Part shown: positions 45,999 through 55,210 of the stretch, in pieces
Layout: every line of letters starts with the position of its first letter
Position numbering within the stretch: position 1 is the stretch's first letter
Assembly (NCBI RefSeq): GCF_001730305.1
Contig: NZ_MIJY01000004.1
Span: forward strand, 49,853-113,852
Length of the DNA stretch: 64,000 bases
Origin: Enterococcus termitis
GTDB lineage: Bacteria > Bacillota > Bacilli > Lactobacillales > Enterococcaceae
Direction: 5' to 3'
The notes under the pieces: generated by a model
Told to the model about the DNA's origin: nothing
What the model saw: the letters and a program-made list of their open reading frames with translations, nothing else
Database searches by the model: none
Translations under genes and position numbers: made by a program

Positions 45999-48900
45999 GT
46001 GAATATCATTGAACGAATTGGTTCAAGTGAGCTGGCTCGAGAATGGCAGCAACAGTTAGCGGGAAATACCCGTCAATTGATCACTGGGTTAGCTGGTTCT
46101 GCCAAGACATTGGTCATGACTAGCGCATTTAAACAAAAAAATAAAAAAATCGTGATAGCTGTTCCTAACCTTTATTACGGCAACCAGTTAGTAGAAGATT
46201 TTCGCAATATTCTATCGGATGAGGAAGTCTATTTGTTTCCTGTAGACGAGGTACTATCAGCGGAAATGGCTTTTTCTTCTCCAGAAGCTAGAGCAGAAAG
46301 AGTGGCAGCACTTAATTTTTTATTGACAGAACAGGCAGGAGTCGTCGTAGTTCCTGTGGCAGGTTTAAGAAAATATTTACCTAGCAAGCAGACGTGGGAA
46401 CAAGCACAGCTGCATTGGACACTTGGCAGCGAAATCGAGCTGGATGCTTTGGCGCAGCAGCTTGTTTTGATGGGCTATGAACGACAATCGTTAGTAGGAA
46501 AGCCAGGAGATTTTAGTATTCGCGGCAGCATTGTAGATGTGTATCCGTTGAATTCGGAATACCCCGTTCGTGCAGAGCTTTTCGATGTGGAAATTGATTC
46601 ATTGCGTTACTTTGAAGCAGATACACAGCGTTCTGTTCAGACGATCGAATCCGTGACCTTGTCGCCTATGACAGATGTGGTTTTTTCAAAAGCAGATTTG
46701 ATTCACGGAGAAAAAAGGCTGAATAAAGCGCTGGAAAAAAGAATTGCGGTAGCTAAGGAAGCGACTGAAAGAGGCTTTTTGACGGATTATTTCGGTCAGT
46801 TAGCAACATCGTGGAGTCAGGGCATTCCCACTGAAACAGCTCATTATTATACAGACTTTTTATATGAAGAAAAAACCACCTTACTTGATTATCTACCAGA
46901 TGATAGTCTCGTTTTTGTGGATGACTATGCTCGGATTTTAGAAGCAGAACGTGAGATCATTCGAGAAGAAAATGAATGGCAGGTTCTTAAATTAGAAGAA
47001 ATGCGTGTGTTTCCAGAACAAAACTTTGGACTGGATTTCCACGAACAAGTTCGTAAAATTAGCTTTTCGACTACTTTCTTCTCTCTATTTCAAAAAGGAA
47101 TGGGCAATCTACGTTTTCATGCAGTGCACAATTTTCAGTATCGGTCGATGCAGCAATTTTTTGGTCAAATGCCTTTATTAAAAACAGAGATGGATCGGTG
47201 GCAAAAGCAAGAACAGACAGTCGTTGTGTTTGTTCCAACGAAAGAGCGAAGTCAAAAGGTTGAGGAGCTCTTTCGTGATTTTGATATCTCAAGTGTGACT
47301 GCTTCACCTAACAAATTGCTTGACGGAAAAATCCAGATCGTTGAAGGTGCACTACAGACGGGATTTGAACTGCCTGTTGAAAAAATTGTCGCTATTACTG
47401 AAAAAGAAATCTTTCATACGACAACGAAAAAAAGAGCGAGACGCCAAACAGTCTCTAATGCAGAACGTTTAAAAAGCTATAGTGATTTAAAGAATGGTGA
47501 TTACGTTGTGCATGCCAATCATGGTATTGGTAAATACATTGGGATGCAGACGTTAGAAGTTGATGGCGTTCATCAAGATTATATTACGATCTTATACCAA
47601 AATGACGATAAATTATTTATCCCGGTCACCCAATTAAACCTGATTCAAAAATTTGTCGCATCGGAAGCTAAATCACCGAAAGTAAATAAATTAGGCGGCA
47701 GTGAGTGGAGTAAGACGAAACGAAAAGTTTCATCTAAAATCGAAGATATCGCGGATGATTTGATTCAGCTTTATGCATCCAGAGAATCTGAAAAAGGCTA
47801 TGCGTTTCCGCCAGATGATGCTTATCAAAAAGAATTTGAAGATGCGTTTCCTTACAGTGAAACAGATGACCAACTTCGTAGTACAGCGGAAATCAAACAC
47901 GATATGGAAAAGACACGTCCTATGGATCGCTTGTTAGTCGGTGACGTTGGCTACGGAAAAACAGAAGTGGCTTTACGTGCCGCTTTTAAAGCCATCAATA
48001 ATAATAAACAAGTGGCTTTTTTAGTGCCAACGACAATTTTAGCACAGCAGCACTATGAAACGATGTTGGATCGGTTTGAAGGATTTCCTGTTGAAGTAGG
48101 CTTGTTGAGCCGTTTTAGAACGAAAAAGCAACAAAATGAAACCATCGAAAAAATCAAGCATGGGCAAGTGGACATCGTAGTAGGAACCCATCGTTTGCTG
48201 TCTCAAGATGTGAATTTTAGCGATTTAGGTTTATTGGTGATCGATGAAGAACAGCGCTTTGGAGTTAAACATAAAGAACGTTTGAAGCAGTTGCGGGCGC
48301 AAGTTGATGTGTTGACGCTTACTGCAACGCCGATTCCTCGTACACTGCACATGTCGATGCTCGGGGTGCGTGACCTTTCTGTGATTGAGACGCCACCGGA
48401 AAATCGTTACCCGATTCAAACATATGTGATGGAAAGTAATCCTGGAGCGATCAGAGAAGCAATCGAACGAGAAATGGCCAGAGACGGTCAGGTGTTTTAC
48501 CTATATAACCGAGTTGATACGATCGAACAAAAGGTAGAAGAAATAAAAGCGCTGGTTCCAGAAGCAAGGATTGCCTATGCTCATGGACAAATGACAGAGG
48601 TTCAGCTGGAGAATACCTTGTTTGATTTTATCGAACGGCAATATGATGTGCTGGTCACAACAACGATTATTGAAACAGGTGTTGATATTCCCAATGCCAA
48701 TACTCTCTTTGTAGAAAATGCCGATTATATGGGCTTGTCTACCTTGTATCAATTGAGAGGTAGGGTCGGTCGTAGTAACCGAGTCGCATACGCCTATTTT
48801 ATGTATGAACAACAAAAAATCTTGAATGAAGTCAGCGAAAAACGGTTAGAAGCGATCAAAGATTTCACCGAGCTGGGGTCTGGCTTTAAAATAGCGATGC

Positions 48901-49532
48901 GGGATTTATCGATCCGTGGCGCTGGAAATCTGCTGGGAGCGCAGCAGCATGGCTTTATCGATTCTGTTGGATTTGATATGTATTCTCAAATGCTTTCAGA
49001 AGCTGTTGCCCGTAAACAAGGGAAAAATATTCAAGACCAAAAGACATCGGTTGAAATCGATCTTGGTATTGATGCCTACTTGCCAACGAGCTACATTACG
49101 GATGAACGTCAAAAGATTGAGATTTATAAACGGATTCGTCAACTAGAAAACATGGAGATGTACGATGAGTTGGAAGCAGATTTACTTGATCGTTTCGGTG
49201 AATATCCTGATGAAGTCGCACATCTATTGACTACTGGACAAATCAAGATGGATGGTGATCGGGCATTGCTTGAAACAATCCGCAAACGACAACAAGAAAT
49301 CACCTTTACTTTAAGTAAGGTCGGAACCAAGACATACAGCGTAGAGCAAATCTTTGAAGCGTTATCTGAAACACAATTAAAAGCAGATCTTGCTGTGGAC
49401 AATGAAAAGATGACTATTCGTTTGAAAGTACCAAAAGACATGAAAGAAGCTGCGTGGCTGCAGGAAGTCGCCTCCTTTACGACTGCTTTGAGACAAGAGA
49501 AGTATAAGACAGCGGCTGTTGAAGCGGAGTGA
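45999..49532 (+). CDS. mfd: Transcription-repair coupling factor
   Basis: A 1177-residue ATP-dependent translocase that removes RNA polymerase stalled at DNA lesions and recruits UvrA. The N-terminal UvrB-like part (about 1-330) contains LITGLAGSAKTL. The RNA-polymerase-interacting domain follows (YVVHANHGIGKYIGM, about 500-560). The helicase core has GDVGYGKTEVA, DEEQRFG, TATPIPRTL and a C-terminal helicase half with GRVGRS. The TRCF domain ends the protein. GTG 45999 follows GAGGAGG. Length is normal. Confidence 0.97.
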   Translation: MNIIERIGSSELAREWQQQLAGNTRQLITGLAGSAKTLVMTSAFKQKNKKIVIAVPNLYYGNQLVEDFRNILSDEEVYLFPVDEVLSAEMAFSSPEARAERVAALNFLLTEQAGVVVVPVAGLRKYLPSKQTWEQAQLHWTLGSEIELDALAQQLVLMGYERQSLVGKPGDFSIRGSIVDVYPLNSEYPVRAELFDVEIDSLRYFEADTQRSVQTIESVTLSPMTDVVFSKADLIHGEKRLNKALEKRIAVAKEATERGFLTDYFGQLATSWSQGIPTETAHYYTDFLYEEKTTLLDYLPDDSLVFVDDYARILEAEREIIREENEWQVLKLEEMRVFPEQNFGLDFHEQVRKISFSTTFFSLFQKGMGNLRFHAVHNFQYRSMQQFFGQMPLLKTEMDRWQKQEQTVVVFVPTKERSQKVEELFRDFDISSVTASPNKLLDGKIQIVEGALQTGFELPVEKIVAITEKEIFHTTTKKRARRQTVSNAERLKSYSDLKNGDYVVHANHGIGKYIGMQTLEVDGVHQDYITILYQNDDKLFIPVTQLNLIQKFVASEAKSPKVNKLGGSEWSKTKRKVSSKIEDIADDLIQLYASRESEKGYAFPPDDAYQKEFEDAFPYSETDDQLRSTAEIKHDMEKTRPMDRLLVGDVGYGKTEVALRAAFKAINNNKQVAFLVPTTILAQQHYETMLDRFEGFPVEVGLLSRFRTKKQQNETIEKIKHGQVDIVVGTHRLLSQDVNFSDLGLLVIDEEQRFGVKHKERLKQLRAQVDVLTLTATPIPRTLHMSMLGVRDLSVIETPPENRYPIQTYVMESNPGAIREAIEREMARDGQVFYLYNRVDTIEQKVEEIKALVPEARIAYAHGQMTEVQLENTLFDFIERQYDVLVTTTIIETGVDIPNANTLFVENADYMGLSTLYQLRGRVGRSNRVAYAYFMYEQQKILNEVSEKRLEAIKDFTELGSGFKIAMRDLSIRGAGNLLGAQQHGFIDSVGFDMYSQMLSEAVARKQGKNIQDQKTSVEIDLGIDAYLPTSYITDERQKIEIYKRIRQLENMEMYDELEADLLDRFGEYPDEVAHLLTTGQIKMDGDRALLETIRKRQQEITFTLSKVGTKTYSVEQIFEALSETQLKADLAVDNEKMTIRLKVPKDMKEAAWLQEVASFTTALRQEKYKTAAVEAE

Positions 49533-49620
49533 GGTCTTGATTGTCAAGTCGTTGTTTAGTAAGGTATTTTATGAGCAGGCTTTTCTTAAAAGACAAAAAT
49601 CTATGATAGAAAAACCTTAT
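49533..49620. other. mfd 3' flank preceding the repeat array
   Basis: TAAGGTATTTT (49560-49570) and AAAAACCTTA (49611-49620) can pair across about 40 nt. No T-run follows directly, so a terminator is uncertain. Two open frames across this region and the array are products of the repeat rather than genes. Confidence 0.4.
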
Positions 49621-50124
49621 TCTGTTTACCTTATAGAGATATCTAGCTTCACAGATCAGTCTTTTGGAAAAGAGATAAAAACGGAAAGAGACGAAGAGCA
49701 TCTCAGTCAGTTTTTCCTATTTTCCATTCGAGCCTAAGCAGGTCTGTTCAGCTTTTAGATGTATCTAGCATCACAGATCAGCTCTAGAAACAAATAGATA
49801 AATTCTCCCAAAGATAGAAAGCATCTTTGGTAGAATTTCCTAATTTGTTCGAGAGCTTAACGATCTGTTTACCTTTTAGAGATATCCAGCTTCACAGACC
49901 AGTCTTTCGGGAAAAAGATAAAAACGGAAAGAGACGAAGAGCGTCTCAGTCAGTTTTTCCTATTTTCCATTCGAGCCTAAATGGGTCTGTTCAGCTTTTA
50001 GATGTATCTAGCATCAAAGATCAGCTCTAGAAACAAATAGATAAATTCTCCCAAAGATAGAAAGCATCTTTGGTGGAATTTCCTAATTTGTTCGAGAGCT
50101 TAACGATCTGTTTAGCTTTTAGAT
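49621..50124. repeat. Two-level tandem repeat: 243-bp unit made of two diverged 121/122-bp halves
   Basis: Two nearly identical 243-bp copies start at 49621 and 49864, and a third breaks off after about 18 bp at 50107. Each copy is itself two related halves: A (49621-49742, 49864-49985) and B (49743-49863, 49986-50106), both opening TCTGTT.A.C and TAGA..TATC.AGC.TCA. B contains the stem AAATTCTCCCAAAGAT with ATCTTTGGTAGAATTT (49800-49838; 50043-50081). A contains the imperfect stem AAAAACGGAAAGAGA with TCTCAGTCAGTTTTT. The two 243-bp copies differ at only a few sites, the halves at many. This implies an old 121-bp duplication followed by a recent 243-bp one. No coding capacity is supported. 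Confidence 0.9.
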
Positions 50125-50137
50125 TGGAGGTCAAGTA

Positions 50138-51721
50138 ATGGCGCATAAGGAGATGCGTACGATGATGCAAGGAGCTGTTGTTTTGACGCTGGCATCGTTT
50201 ATCGCTAAGGTGCTTAGCGCGATTTATCGTGTGCCTTTTCAAAACTTAGTTGGGGATGAAGGGTTTTATGTGTACCAGCAGGTTTATCCTATTTATGGAA
50301 TAGCAATGACGCTAGCTTTGTCTGGCTTACCGCAGTTTATTTCAAAAGTCGTAGCGGAGCAAACAGAGATCAGCGGACAAAAAAAGGTGTTACAGCAGCT
50401 TTTTCCTTTTGTGACTGCTGTAGCAGGACTGTGCTGGGGATTTTTCTTTTTCGGCAGTGATGAAATTGCGTATATGATGGGAGATCCTAAGCTGGCTTCC
50501 TTGATTAGAGTTGTTTCTTTTACCTTTTTATTAGTACCGATACTGTCTTTTTATCGTGGTAATTTTCAAGGTCATTTATTGATGATTCCAAGTGCGGTTT
50601 CTCAGGTAATGGAGCAACTTGTTCGAGTAGGTGTTATCTTAGTCGCTGCGTATTCATTTAGCAGTTTTGGATGGTCTATTTATCAGACTGGAACAATTGC
50701 TATGGGCGGTGCACTGCTTGGCGGGATCGTCGCAGCTTTCGTTCTCTATTATTATGATCGTAAAATTCGCGTCGGTAGTTCAGCTTATTTGACGCAGTGG
50801 TCGTTTTCAAAAGGGGCGAAAAAGCTGTATGGGCGATTGTTACTTGAAGGCGGAATCGTTTCTCTTTACAGTGCTTTTTTGATCCTGTTTCAGCTGATCG
50901 ATTCATTTGTTGTGAAAAATGCCCTAGTTGGATCAGGAATCAGTGATTCTGCAGCGAAAATCGATAAAGGTGTTTATGATCGAGGACAACCGTTAGTCCA
51001 ACTGGGCTTAGTCGTTGCCCTTGCATTGAGCTCTAGTTTCTTGCCGGCGCTGACAAAATATTTTATCAGCCGAAAGCATGGTCGTTTTTTACAGGCAGCC
51101 AAAATCTTTTTACGGTTGACGACAGCGATTGCTGCGGCAGCCTCCGTAGGTTTGGCGCTGTTGTTGCCATATATGAATTATGCACTATTCAAAGATTATC
51201 AAGGAAATGGTGTTTTAGGGATTTATGTATGTTCGATTGCATTTATGGCAGTGATTCAAGCCTACCAAAGTATTTTTCAAAGTCAGAATCAATTTAGAAC
51301 AGCGATGCTCGCAGCTTTTGCGGGTCTGGTAGTCAAAGCTTTTTCTGCAAATCCATTGATTTACTTATGGGGAACTGCTGGTGCAAGTCTTTCGACGATT
51401 ATTGGTCTACTTACAACCTTGTTCTTGTTGATCTTTTTCTCGAAAAAGGAAATCAATCAATTTGCTAGAGAAGGATATTTTCTTAGAAAATTGTGTGTTA
51501 GTTTAGGCGCAATGAGCATTGTGTTATTATGTTATCAAGCAGTGATTGCGCTTTTTTTAGGCACGATCGCACATCGAAGCCAAGCGTTGTTAGTGACAAT
51601 CGTCGGTGTTTTGCTTGGCGGAGGTACATTTATTTTGATCATTATTAAAATAAAATTATTCACGATTCGTGAATGGTTGACCTTGCCATTTGGGGCAAAA
51701 ATATTAAGAATGAAGAGGTAA
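50138..51721 (+). CDS. Polysaccharide/lipid flippase of the MviN/SpoVB (YabM) type
   Basis: A 527-residue membrane protein with about 14 helices. It opens [45 protein letters not shown], the typical start of SpoVB/MurJ-type flippases of the MOP superfamily. Position after mfd matches yabM of Bacillus. Members move lipid-linked peptidoglycan or polysaccharide precursors across the membrane; the substrate here is unknown. Its ATG lies 14 bp past the tandem repeat and has GGAGGTC as ribosome binding site. Confidence 0.92.
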   Translation: MAHKEMRTMMQGAVVLTLASFIAKVLSAIYRVPFQNLVGDEGFYVYQQVYPIYGIAMTLALSGLPQFISKVVAEQTEISGQKKVLQQLFPFVTAVAGLCWGFFFFGSDEIAYMMGDPKLASLIRVVSFTFLLVPILSFYRGNFQGHLLMIPSAVSQVMEQLVRVGVILVAAYSFSSFGWSIYQTGTIAMGGALLGGIVAAFVLYYYDRKIRVGSSAYLTQWSFSKGAKKLYGRLLLEGGIVSLYSAFLILFQLIDSFVVKNALVGSGISDSAAKIDKGVYDRGQPLVQLGLVVALALSSSFLPALTKYFISRKHGRFLQAAKIFLRLTTAIAAAASVGLALLLPYMNYALFKDYQGNGVLGIYVCSIAFMAVIQAYQSIFQSQNQFRTAMLAAFAGLVVKAFSANPLIYLWGTAGASLSTIIGLLTTLFLLIFFSKKEINQFAREGYFLRKLCVSLGAMSIVLLCYQAVIALFLGTIAHRSQALLVTIVGVLLGGGTFILIIIKIKLFTIREWLTLPFGAKILRMKR

Positions 51722-51726
51722 CAATT

Positions 51727-52002
51727 ATGCGTTTGGATAAATTTTTAAAAGTTTCACGTATTATCAAAAGAAGACCTGTAGCAAAAGAAGTTGCGGATAA
51801 AGGACGGATCCAAGTCAATGGAATCCTGGCAAAATCGTCCAGCAACGTTAAAATAGGGGATCAAATCAAGATTCAATTCGGCAACAAAATATTAGAAGTA
51901 GAAGTGCTGGAACTCCGTGATTCAACGAAAAAAGAAGATGCCGAAAAGATGTATCAGATTATTTCTGAAAAAAGAGTCGAAAATAGTGATAATTTAGATT
52001 AG
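51727..52002 (+). CDS. rqcP: S4-domain ribosome quality-control factor RqcP (YabO)
   Basis: A 91-residue single S4 RNA-binding domain ([32 protein letters not shown]). RqcP works with RqcH to add alanine tails to nascent chains on stalled 50S subunits. ATG 51727 follows GAGGTAAC; upstream in-frame codons lie inside the flippase gene. The gap to the flippase gene is 5 bp. Confidence 0.93.
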   Translation: MRLDKFLKVSRIIKRRPVAKEVADKGRIQVNGILAKSSSNVKIGDQIKIQFGNKILEVEVLELRDSTKKEDAEKMYQIISEKRVENSDNLD

Positions 52003-52019
52003 ACAAGCCTCTTAGATGT

Positions 52020-52028
52020 TGGTATAAT
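52020..52028 (+). promoter_or_regulatory. Extended -10 promoter before divIC
   Basis: TGGTATAAT (extended -10 form TGN-TATAAT), 37 bp before the divIC start. A convincing -35 box is absent, as is usual for this class. Confidence 0.5.
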
Positions 52029-52065
52029 AAAGCAGACAAACCAAAAAACGAGTGGAGCGGAAATC

Positions 52066-52533
52066 ATGGGAAAGAAGAAAAAAGACACGGAGAAAGTTGC
52101 TGCGTTAGACAATGAGTATACAAAAGAACAGTACGCAGAGTTTCAAAAGCAGCATAAACAGTTGATTTTCAGACGCCGACGTTTAGCGGTAGTTTTTCTC
52201 GTGGCGTTTGTGATTTTTCTCGTTTCAGGGTTTCAGCTGATGAAAGATTACCAGCAGCTAAATGCATTTAAGAAAGAACATGTTGAAGCTGTAGCTGAAT
52301 CGAAAGAAGCGGACAAAAAGCTTGAGCGTTTAGAACAAGATGTGGCTCTTTTGAGAGATGAAGACTACGTGGCTAAGTTAGCCCGCAGCCGATTTTATGT
52401 GTCAAAAGACGGTGAACAGATCTACAATATTCCAGAGTTAGGCGGAACAACTAGCTCGAGCACAGAACAAAAGCAATCAGCAGAAGAAAGTCAATCACAG
52501 TCTCATTCCTCTGATAAACAATCAGGCGAATAA
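52066..52533 (+). CDS. divIC: Cell-division protein DivIC (FtsB-like)
   Basis: A 155-residue bitopic protein: a charged cytosolic N-terminus (about 1-43), one membrane helix (RLAVVFLVAFVIFLVSGFQL, about 45-65), then a coiled coil and the conserved LLRDEDYVAKLARSRFYVSKDGEQIYNIPE. The Ser/Gln-rich tail is variable. It joins FtsL and DivIB in the divisome that activates septal wall synthesis. Confidence 0.94.
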   Translation: MGKKKKDTEKVAALDNEYTKEQYAEFQKQHKQLIFRRRRLAVVFLVAFVIFLVSGFQLMKDYQQLNAFKKEHVEAVAESKEADKKLERLEQDVALLRDEDYVAKLARSRFYVSKDGEQIYNIPELGGTTSSSTEQKQSAEESQSQSHSSDKQSGE

Positions 52534-52576
52534 CTGCAGATATTATAGGGTAAATAATAGGAGGAACATTTTTTTT

Positions 52577-53050
52577 ATGTCAATTGAAGTAGGAGCTAAG
52601 TTGCCAGGGAAAGTGTCAGGTATCACAAATTTTGGTGCCTTTATCGATTTAGGTGAAGGGAAAACAGGGTTGGTTCACATCAGTGAAGTATCAAATGGGT
52701 TTGTTAAAGATATTCATGATGTATTGACTGTCGGAGATGAAGTAACAGTAAAGGTTACCTCAGTTGGCGATGACGGCAAAGTTGGACTATCGATTCGTAA
52801 AGCACAAGAACAGCCAGCAGAACAAAAGCGTGAATTTCAACGTCGTGATAACCATGAACAGCAAGGAAATCGTGACCGCGGGCAGCGCCCAGCACCTAAA
52901 AAACAATTTACACGAGCACAGCCAACGAATTCAAAACAAGATTTTGATTCATTGATGAGTTCATTTTTGAAAGATAGTGATGATCGTTTATCATCGTTAA
53001 AACGCAACACAGAAGGTAAGCGCGGCGGACGTGGTGGACGTCGTAATTAA
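52577..53050 (+). CDS. yabR: S1-domain RNA-binding protein (YabR-like)
   Basis: 157 residues. An S1 domain (about 5-75) has GAKLPGKVSGITNFGAFIDLGEGKTGLVHISEVS. A charged linker rich in Gln, Arg and Asn follows, and a C-terminal KRGGRGGRR tail. It resembles polynucleotide phosphorylase-type S1 domains. The chromosomal position between divIC and tilS matches yabR. Role: RNA or ribosome binding, not defined further. Confidence 0.92.
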   Translation: MSIEVGAKLPGKVSGITNFGAFIDLGEGKTGLVHISEVSNGFVKDIHDVLTVGDEVTVKVTSVGDDGKVGLSIRKAQEQPAEQKREFQRRDNHEQQGNRDRGQRPAPKKQFTRAQPTNSKQDFDSLMSSFLKDSDDRLSSLKRNTEGKRGGRGGRRN

Positions 53051-53060
53051 TAAACAATAG

Positions 53061-53090
53061 AAGCTGAGCGGGAGCTCGGCTTTTCTGTTT
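53061..53090 (+). terminator. Terminator after yabR
   Basis: AAGCTGAGC (53061-53069) pairs with GCTCGGCTT (53074-53082) with one G-T pair around a GGGA tetraloop, followed by a T-rich run. It may be partial, since tilS follows at 53127 without an obvious promoter. Confidence 0.75.
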
Positions 53091-53126
53091 TAGACATCTT
53101 TAAAGAGCGGAACAAGAGGTGAGTGG

Positions 53127-54509
53127 ATGTTTCATGAATTTTACCGCCATTGCAAAAACAATCATTACTGGGAACCAAATGATCGGATTCTTTTAGCTGT
53201 TTCTGGCGGGGTGGATTCTATGGTGCTGCTTCATTTGTTTCAACTAGCAGCAGTCAAAGACAATCTAAAACTAGCGGTAGCACATATTGATCATCAAATA
53301 CGTCCAGAATCTGTTGAAGAAGCAAAGTACTTAAAAAAATACTGCCAAGAGTATAAACTGCCCTTCTATAGTCGAAAATGGGAAGCGGCAAATAAAACAA
53401 AAAATATGGAAGCGCGAGCGCGTCAGTTCCGTTATCATTTTTTTGACGAGATCATGGCAGAAAAAAATTACTCAAAGCTAGTGACAGCACATCATAGCGA
53501 TGATCAGGCAGAAACGATTTTAATGAAACTTACCAGAGGCAGCACATTGACAAATCTCGTAGGAATCCGTTCTGCACAAGTATTTGGAAACGGCAAGTTA
53601 CTTCGGCCATTATTGATTTTTTCTAAAGAACAGCTTACAGCGTTTGCGGAACAAGAAGCAATCAGGTACTTTGAAGATAGCTCCAATCTAAGTGATGATT
53701 ATATGCGTAATCGTATTAGACATCATGTGATTCCTATATTGAAAAAAGAAAACCAGCAATTTTTACAGCATATCACTGACTTTGGCGAGCAAATCAGTTA
53801 TGTTGAAGAAGTGATCCAATCTGTTGTTATACCAAAGTATCAGCAGTGGGTCACAAAAAATCATAGCGGTTGGCACATTCAATTACGAGGATTAAAACAG
53901 GAACCTAAAAGCGTCCAAGTCTTTTTTATTCAGCATCTCCTGCAGCAAACAATAGTGCCAGAAGGTATCGCAATCAGCCGAAAACACATTCATCAATGTC
54001 TGACATTGTTAAACGATGAAGCGCCGCAGATGACGATGGATCTAGAGCAGGGGTGGCAAATAGTAAAAGAATACGAATGCGGCTACCTAAAGAAAAGAAC
54101 GCCGTTTATAAGAAAATCTACTTTTTCGCTCCAGCTAGGCGAACAGTTATTTCTTTCGGAAAAGGAATGGTTGGGACTAGAAAAAAGTGATGAGCCGATC
54201 GAGCAACCTGAAACAATCAAAAACTGGCAGAAGTCATCATTATTAATAAATAGTAATACGCCGTTGCCGCTAATGATCCGACATAGACAAAATGGTGATC
54301 GAATCGCATTGACACCGGTGTTGACCAAACGACTAAACCGTCTATTCATTGATCAAAAAACGCCGAACTCGATTCGAGAAAAAACATGGGTGATCCTCTC
54401 AGATGATAAAGAGATTATTTGGGTGCCTGATTTTGCAAATTCGCATTTGAGTATTCCTAAAGAAACTGATAAAATACTCTACAGGCTCCTTTATAAAATA
54501 AAAGAGTAA
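53127..54509 (+). CDS. tilS: tRNA(Ile)-lysidine synthase
   Basis: A 460-residue enzyme that converts C34 of the minor isoleucine tRNA to lysidine so that it reads AUA. The PP-loop is AVSGGVDSMVLLHLF (about residue 25). HIDHQIRPES, AHHSDDQAETILMKLTRG and the C-terminal substrate domains with LMIRHRQNGDRIAL are present. It is essential in most bacteria. It is followed by hpt, as in Bacillus. Confidence 0.96.
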   Translation: MFHEFYRHCKNNHYWEPNDRILLAVSGGVDSMVLLHLFQLAAVKDNLKLAVAHIDHQIRPESVEEAKYLKKYCQEYKLPFYSRKWEAANKTKNMEARARQFRYHFFDEIMAEKNYSKLVTAHHSDDQAETILMKLTRGSTLTNLVGIRSAQVFGNGKLLRPLLIFSKEQLTAFAEQEAIRYFEDSSNLSDDYMRNRIRHHVIPILKKENQQFLQHITDFGEQISYVEEVIQSVVIPKYQQWVTKNHSGWHIQLRGLKQEPKSVQVFFIQHLLQQTIVPEGIAISRKHIHQCLTLLNDEAPQMTMDLEQGWQIVKEYECGYLKKRTPFIRKSTFSLQLGEQLFLSEKEWLGLEKSDEPIEQPETIKNWQKSSLLINSNTPLPLMIRHRQNGDRIALTPVLTKRLNRLFIDQKTPNSIREKTWVILSDDKEIIWVPDFANSHLSIPKETDKILYRLLYKIKE

Positions 54510-54563
54510 AATTAAGTACGAATTAAATAAGGGACAACAACCTGTGAAGAAAAGGAGAGCATT

Positions 54564-55109
54564 ATGCTAGAGAATGATATTAAGCACATTTTGATTTCAC
54601 AAGAACAAATCCTTGAAAAATCAGCTGAACTTGGAAAACAGCTAACTGAAGATTACAAAGATAAAAATCCTTTGGTCATCGGTATTTTGAAAGGTGCGAT
54701 TCCTTTTATGGCTGATATTACACGCTGTATGGATACTCGTTTAGAAATGGATTTTATGGATGTATCCAGCTACGGCAATGCTACTGTATCATCTGGCGAG
54801 GTAAAAATCGTCAAAGATTTAGACACGAATGTCGAAGGACGCGATATACTGATTGTAGAGGATATCATTGACAGCGGCCGTACACTAGCCTATTTAGTGG
54901 ATTTATTTAAATATAGAAAAGCTGCATCTGTAAAAATCGTTACGCTATTAGACAAACCAGAAGGTCGTGTCGTAGATATCGTTGCAGATTATGTAGGGTT
55001 CGATGTGCCGAATGAATTTGTTGTCGGCTATGGATTAGACTATGCTGAAGCCTATCGAAATTTACCGTATGTCGGGGTTTTGAAACCTGAGATCTATGAA
55101 TCAAATTAA
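54564..55109 (+). CDS. hpt: Hypoxanthine phosphoribosyltransferase
   Basis: A 181-residue purine-salvage enzyme. The PRPP-binding motif [17 protein letters not shown] is clear, with [15 protein letters not shown] before it and [10 protein letters not shown] as the flexible loop. It makes IMP and probably GMP. AAAGGAGAG precedes the ATG. It is conserved between tilS and ftsH. Confidence 0.96.
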   Translation: MLENDIKHILISQEQILEKSAELGKQLTEDYKDKNPLVIGILKGAIPFMADITRCMDTRLEMDFMDVSSYGNATVSSGEVKIVKDLDTNVEGRDILIVEDIIDSGRTLAYLVDLFKYRKAASVKIVTLLDKPEGRVVDIVADYVGFDVPNEFVVGYGLDYAEAYRNLPYVGVLKPEIYESN

Positions 55110-55130
55110 TATCTCTCTCGGAAATAGTTA

Positions 55131-55139
55131 TGTTACAAT
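55131..55139 (+). promoter_or_regulatory. Extended -10 promoter for ftsH
   Basis: TGTTACAAT (TGN-TACAAT), about 70 bp before ftsH. No CIRCE or CtsR-type repeat was seen around it. Confidence 0.5.
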
Positions 55140-55210
55140 GTAAAGGTCAGAATTGATAAAAAATAAACCGTAAAATCAAATTACGAGCAGTTGTTCAAAG
55201 GAGGACAGGC

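Noticed and set aside
49519..50030. Open frames of 67-74 codons in the mfd/flippase gap
   Set aside because: They track the tandem repeat, resemble one another only because of it, and lack ribosome binding sites.
49621..50124. CRISPR array
   Set aside because: Units are 121-243 bp and contiguous with no unique spacers, and there are no cas genes. It is a tandem repeat.
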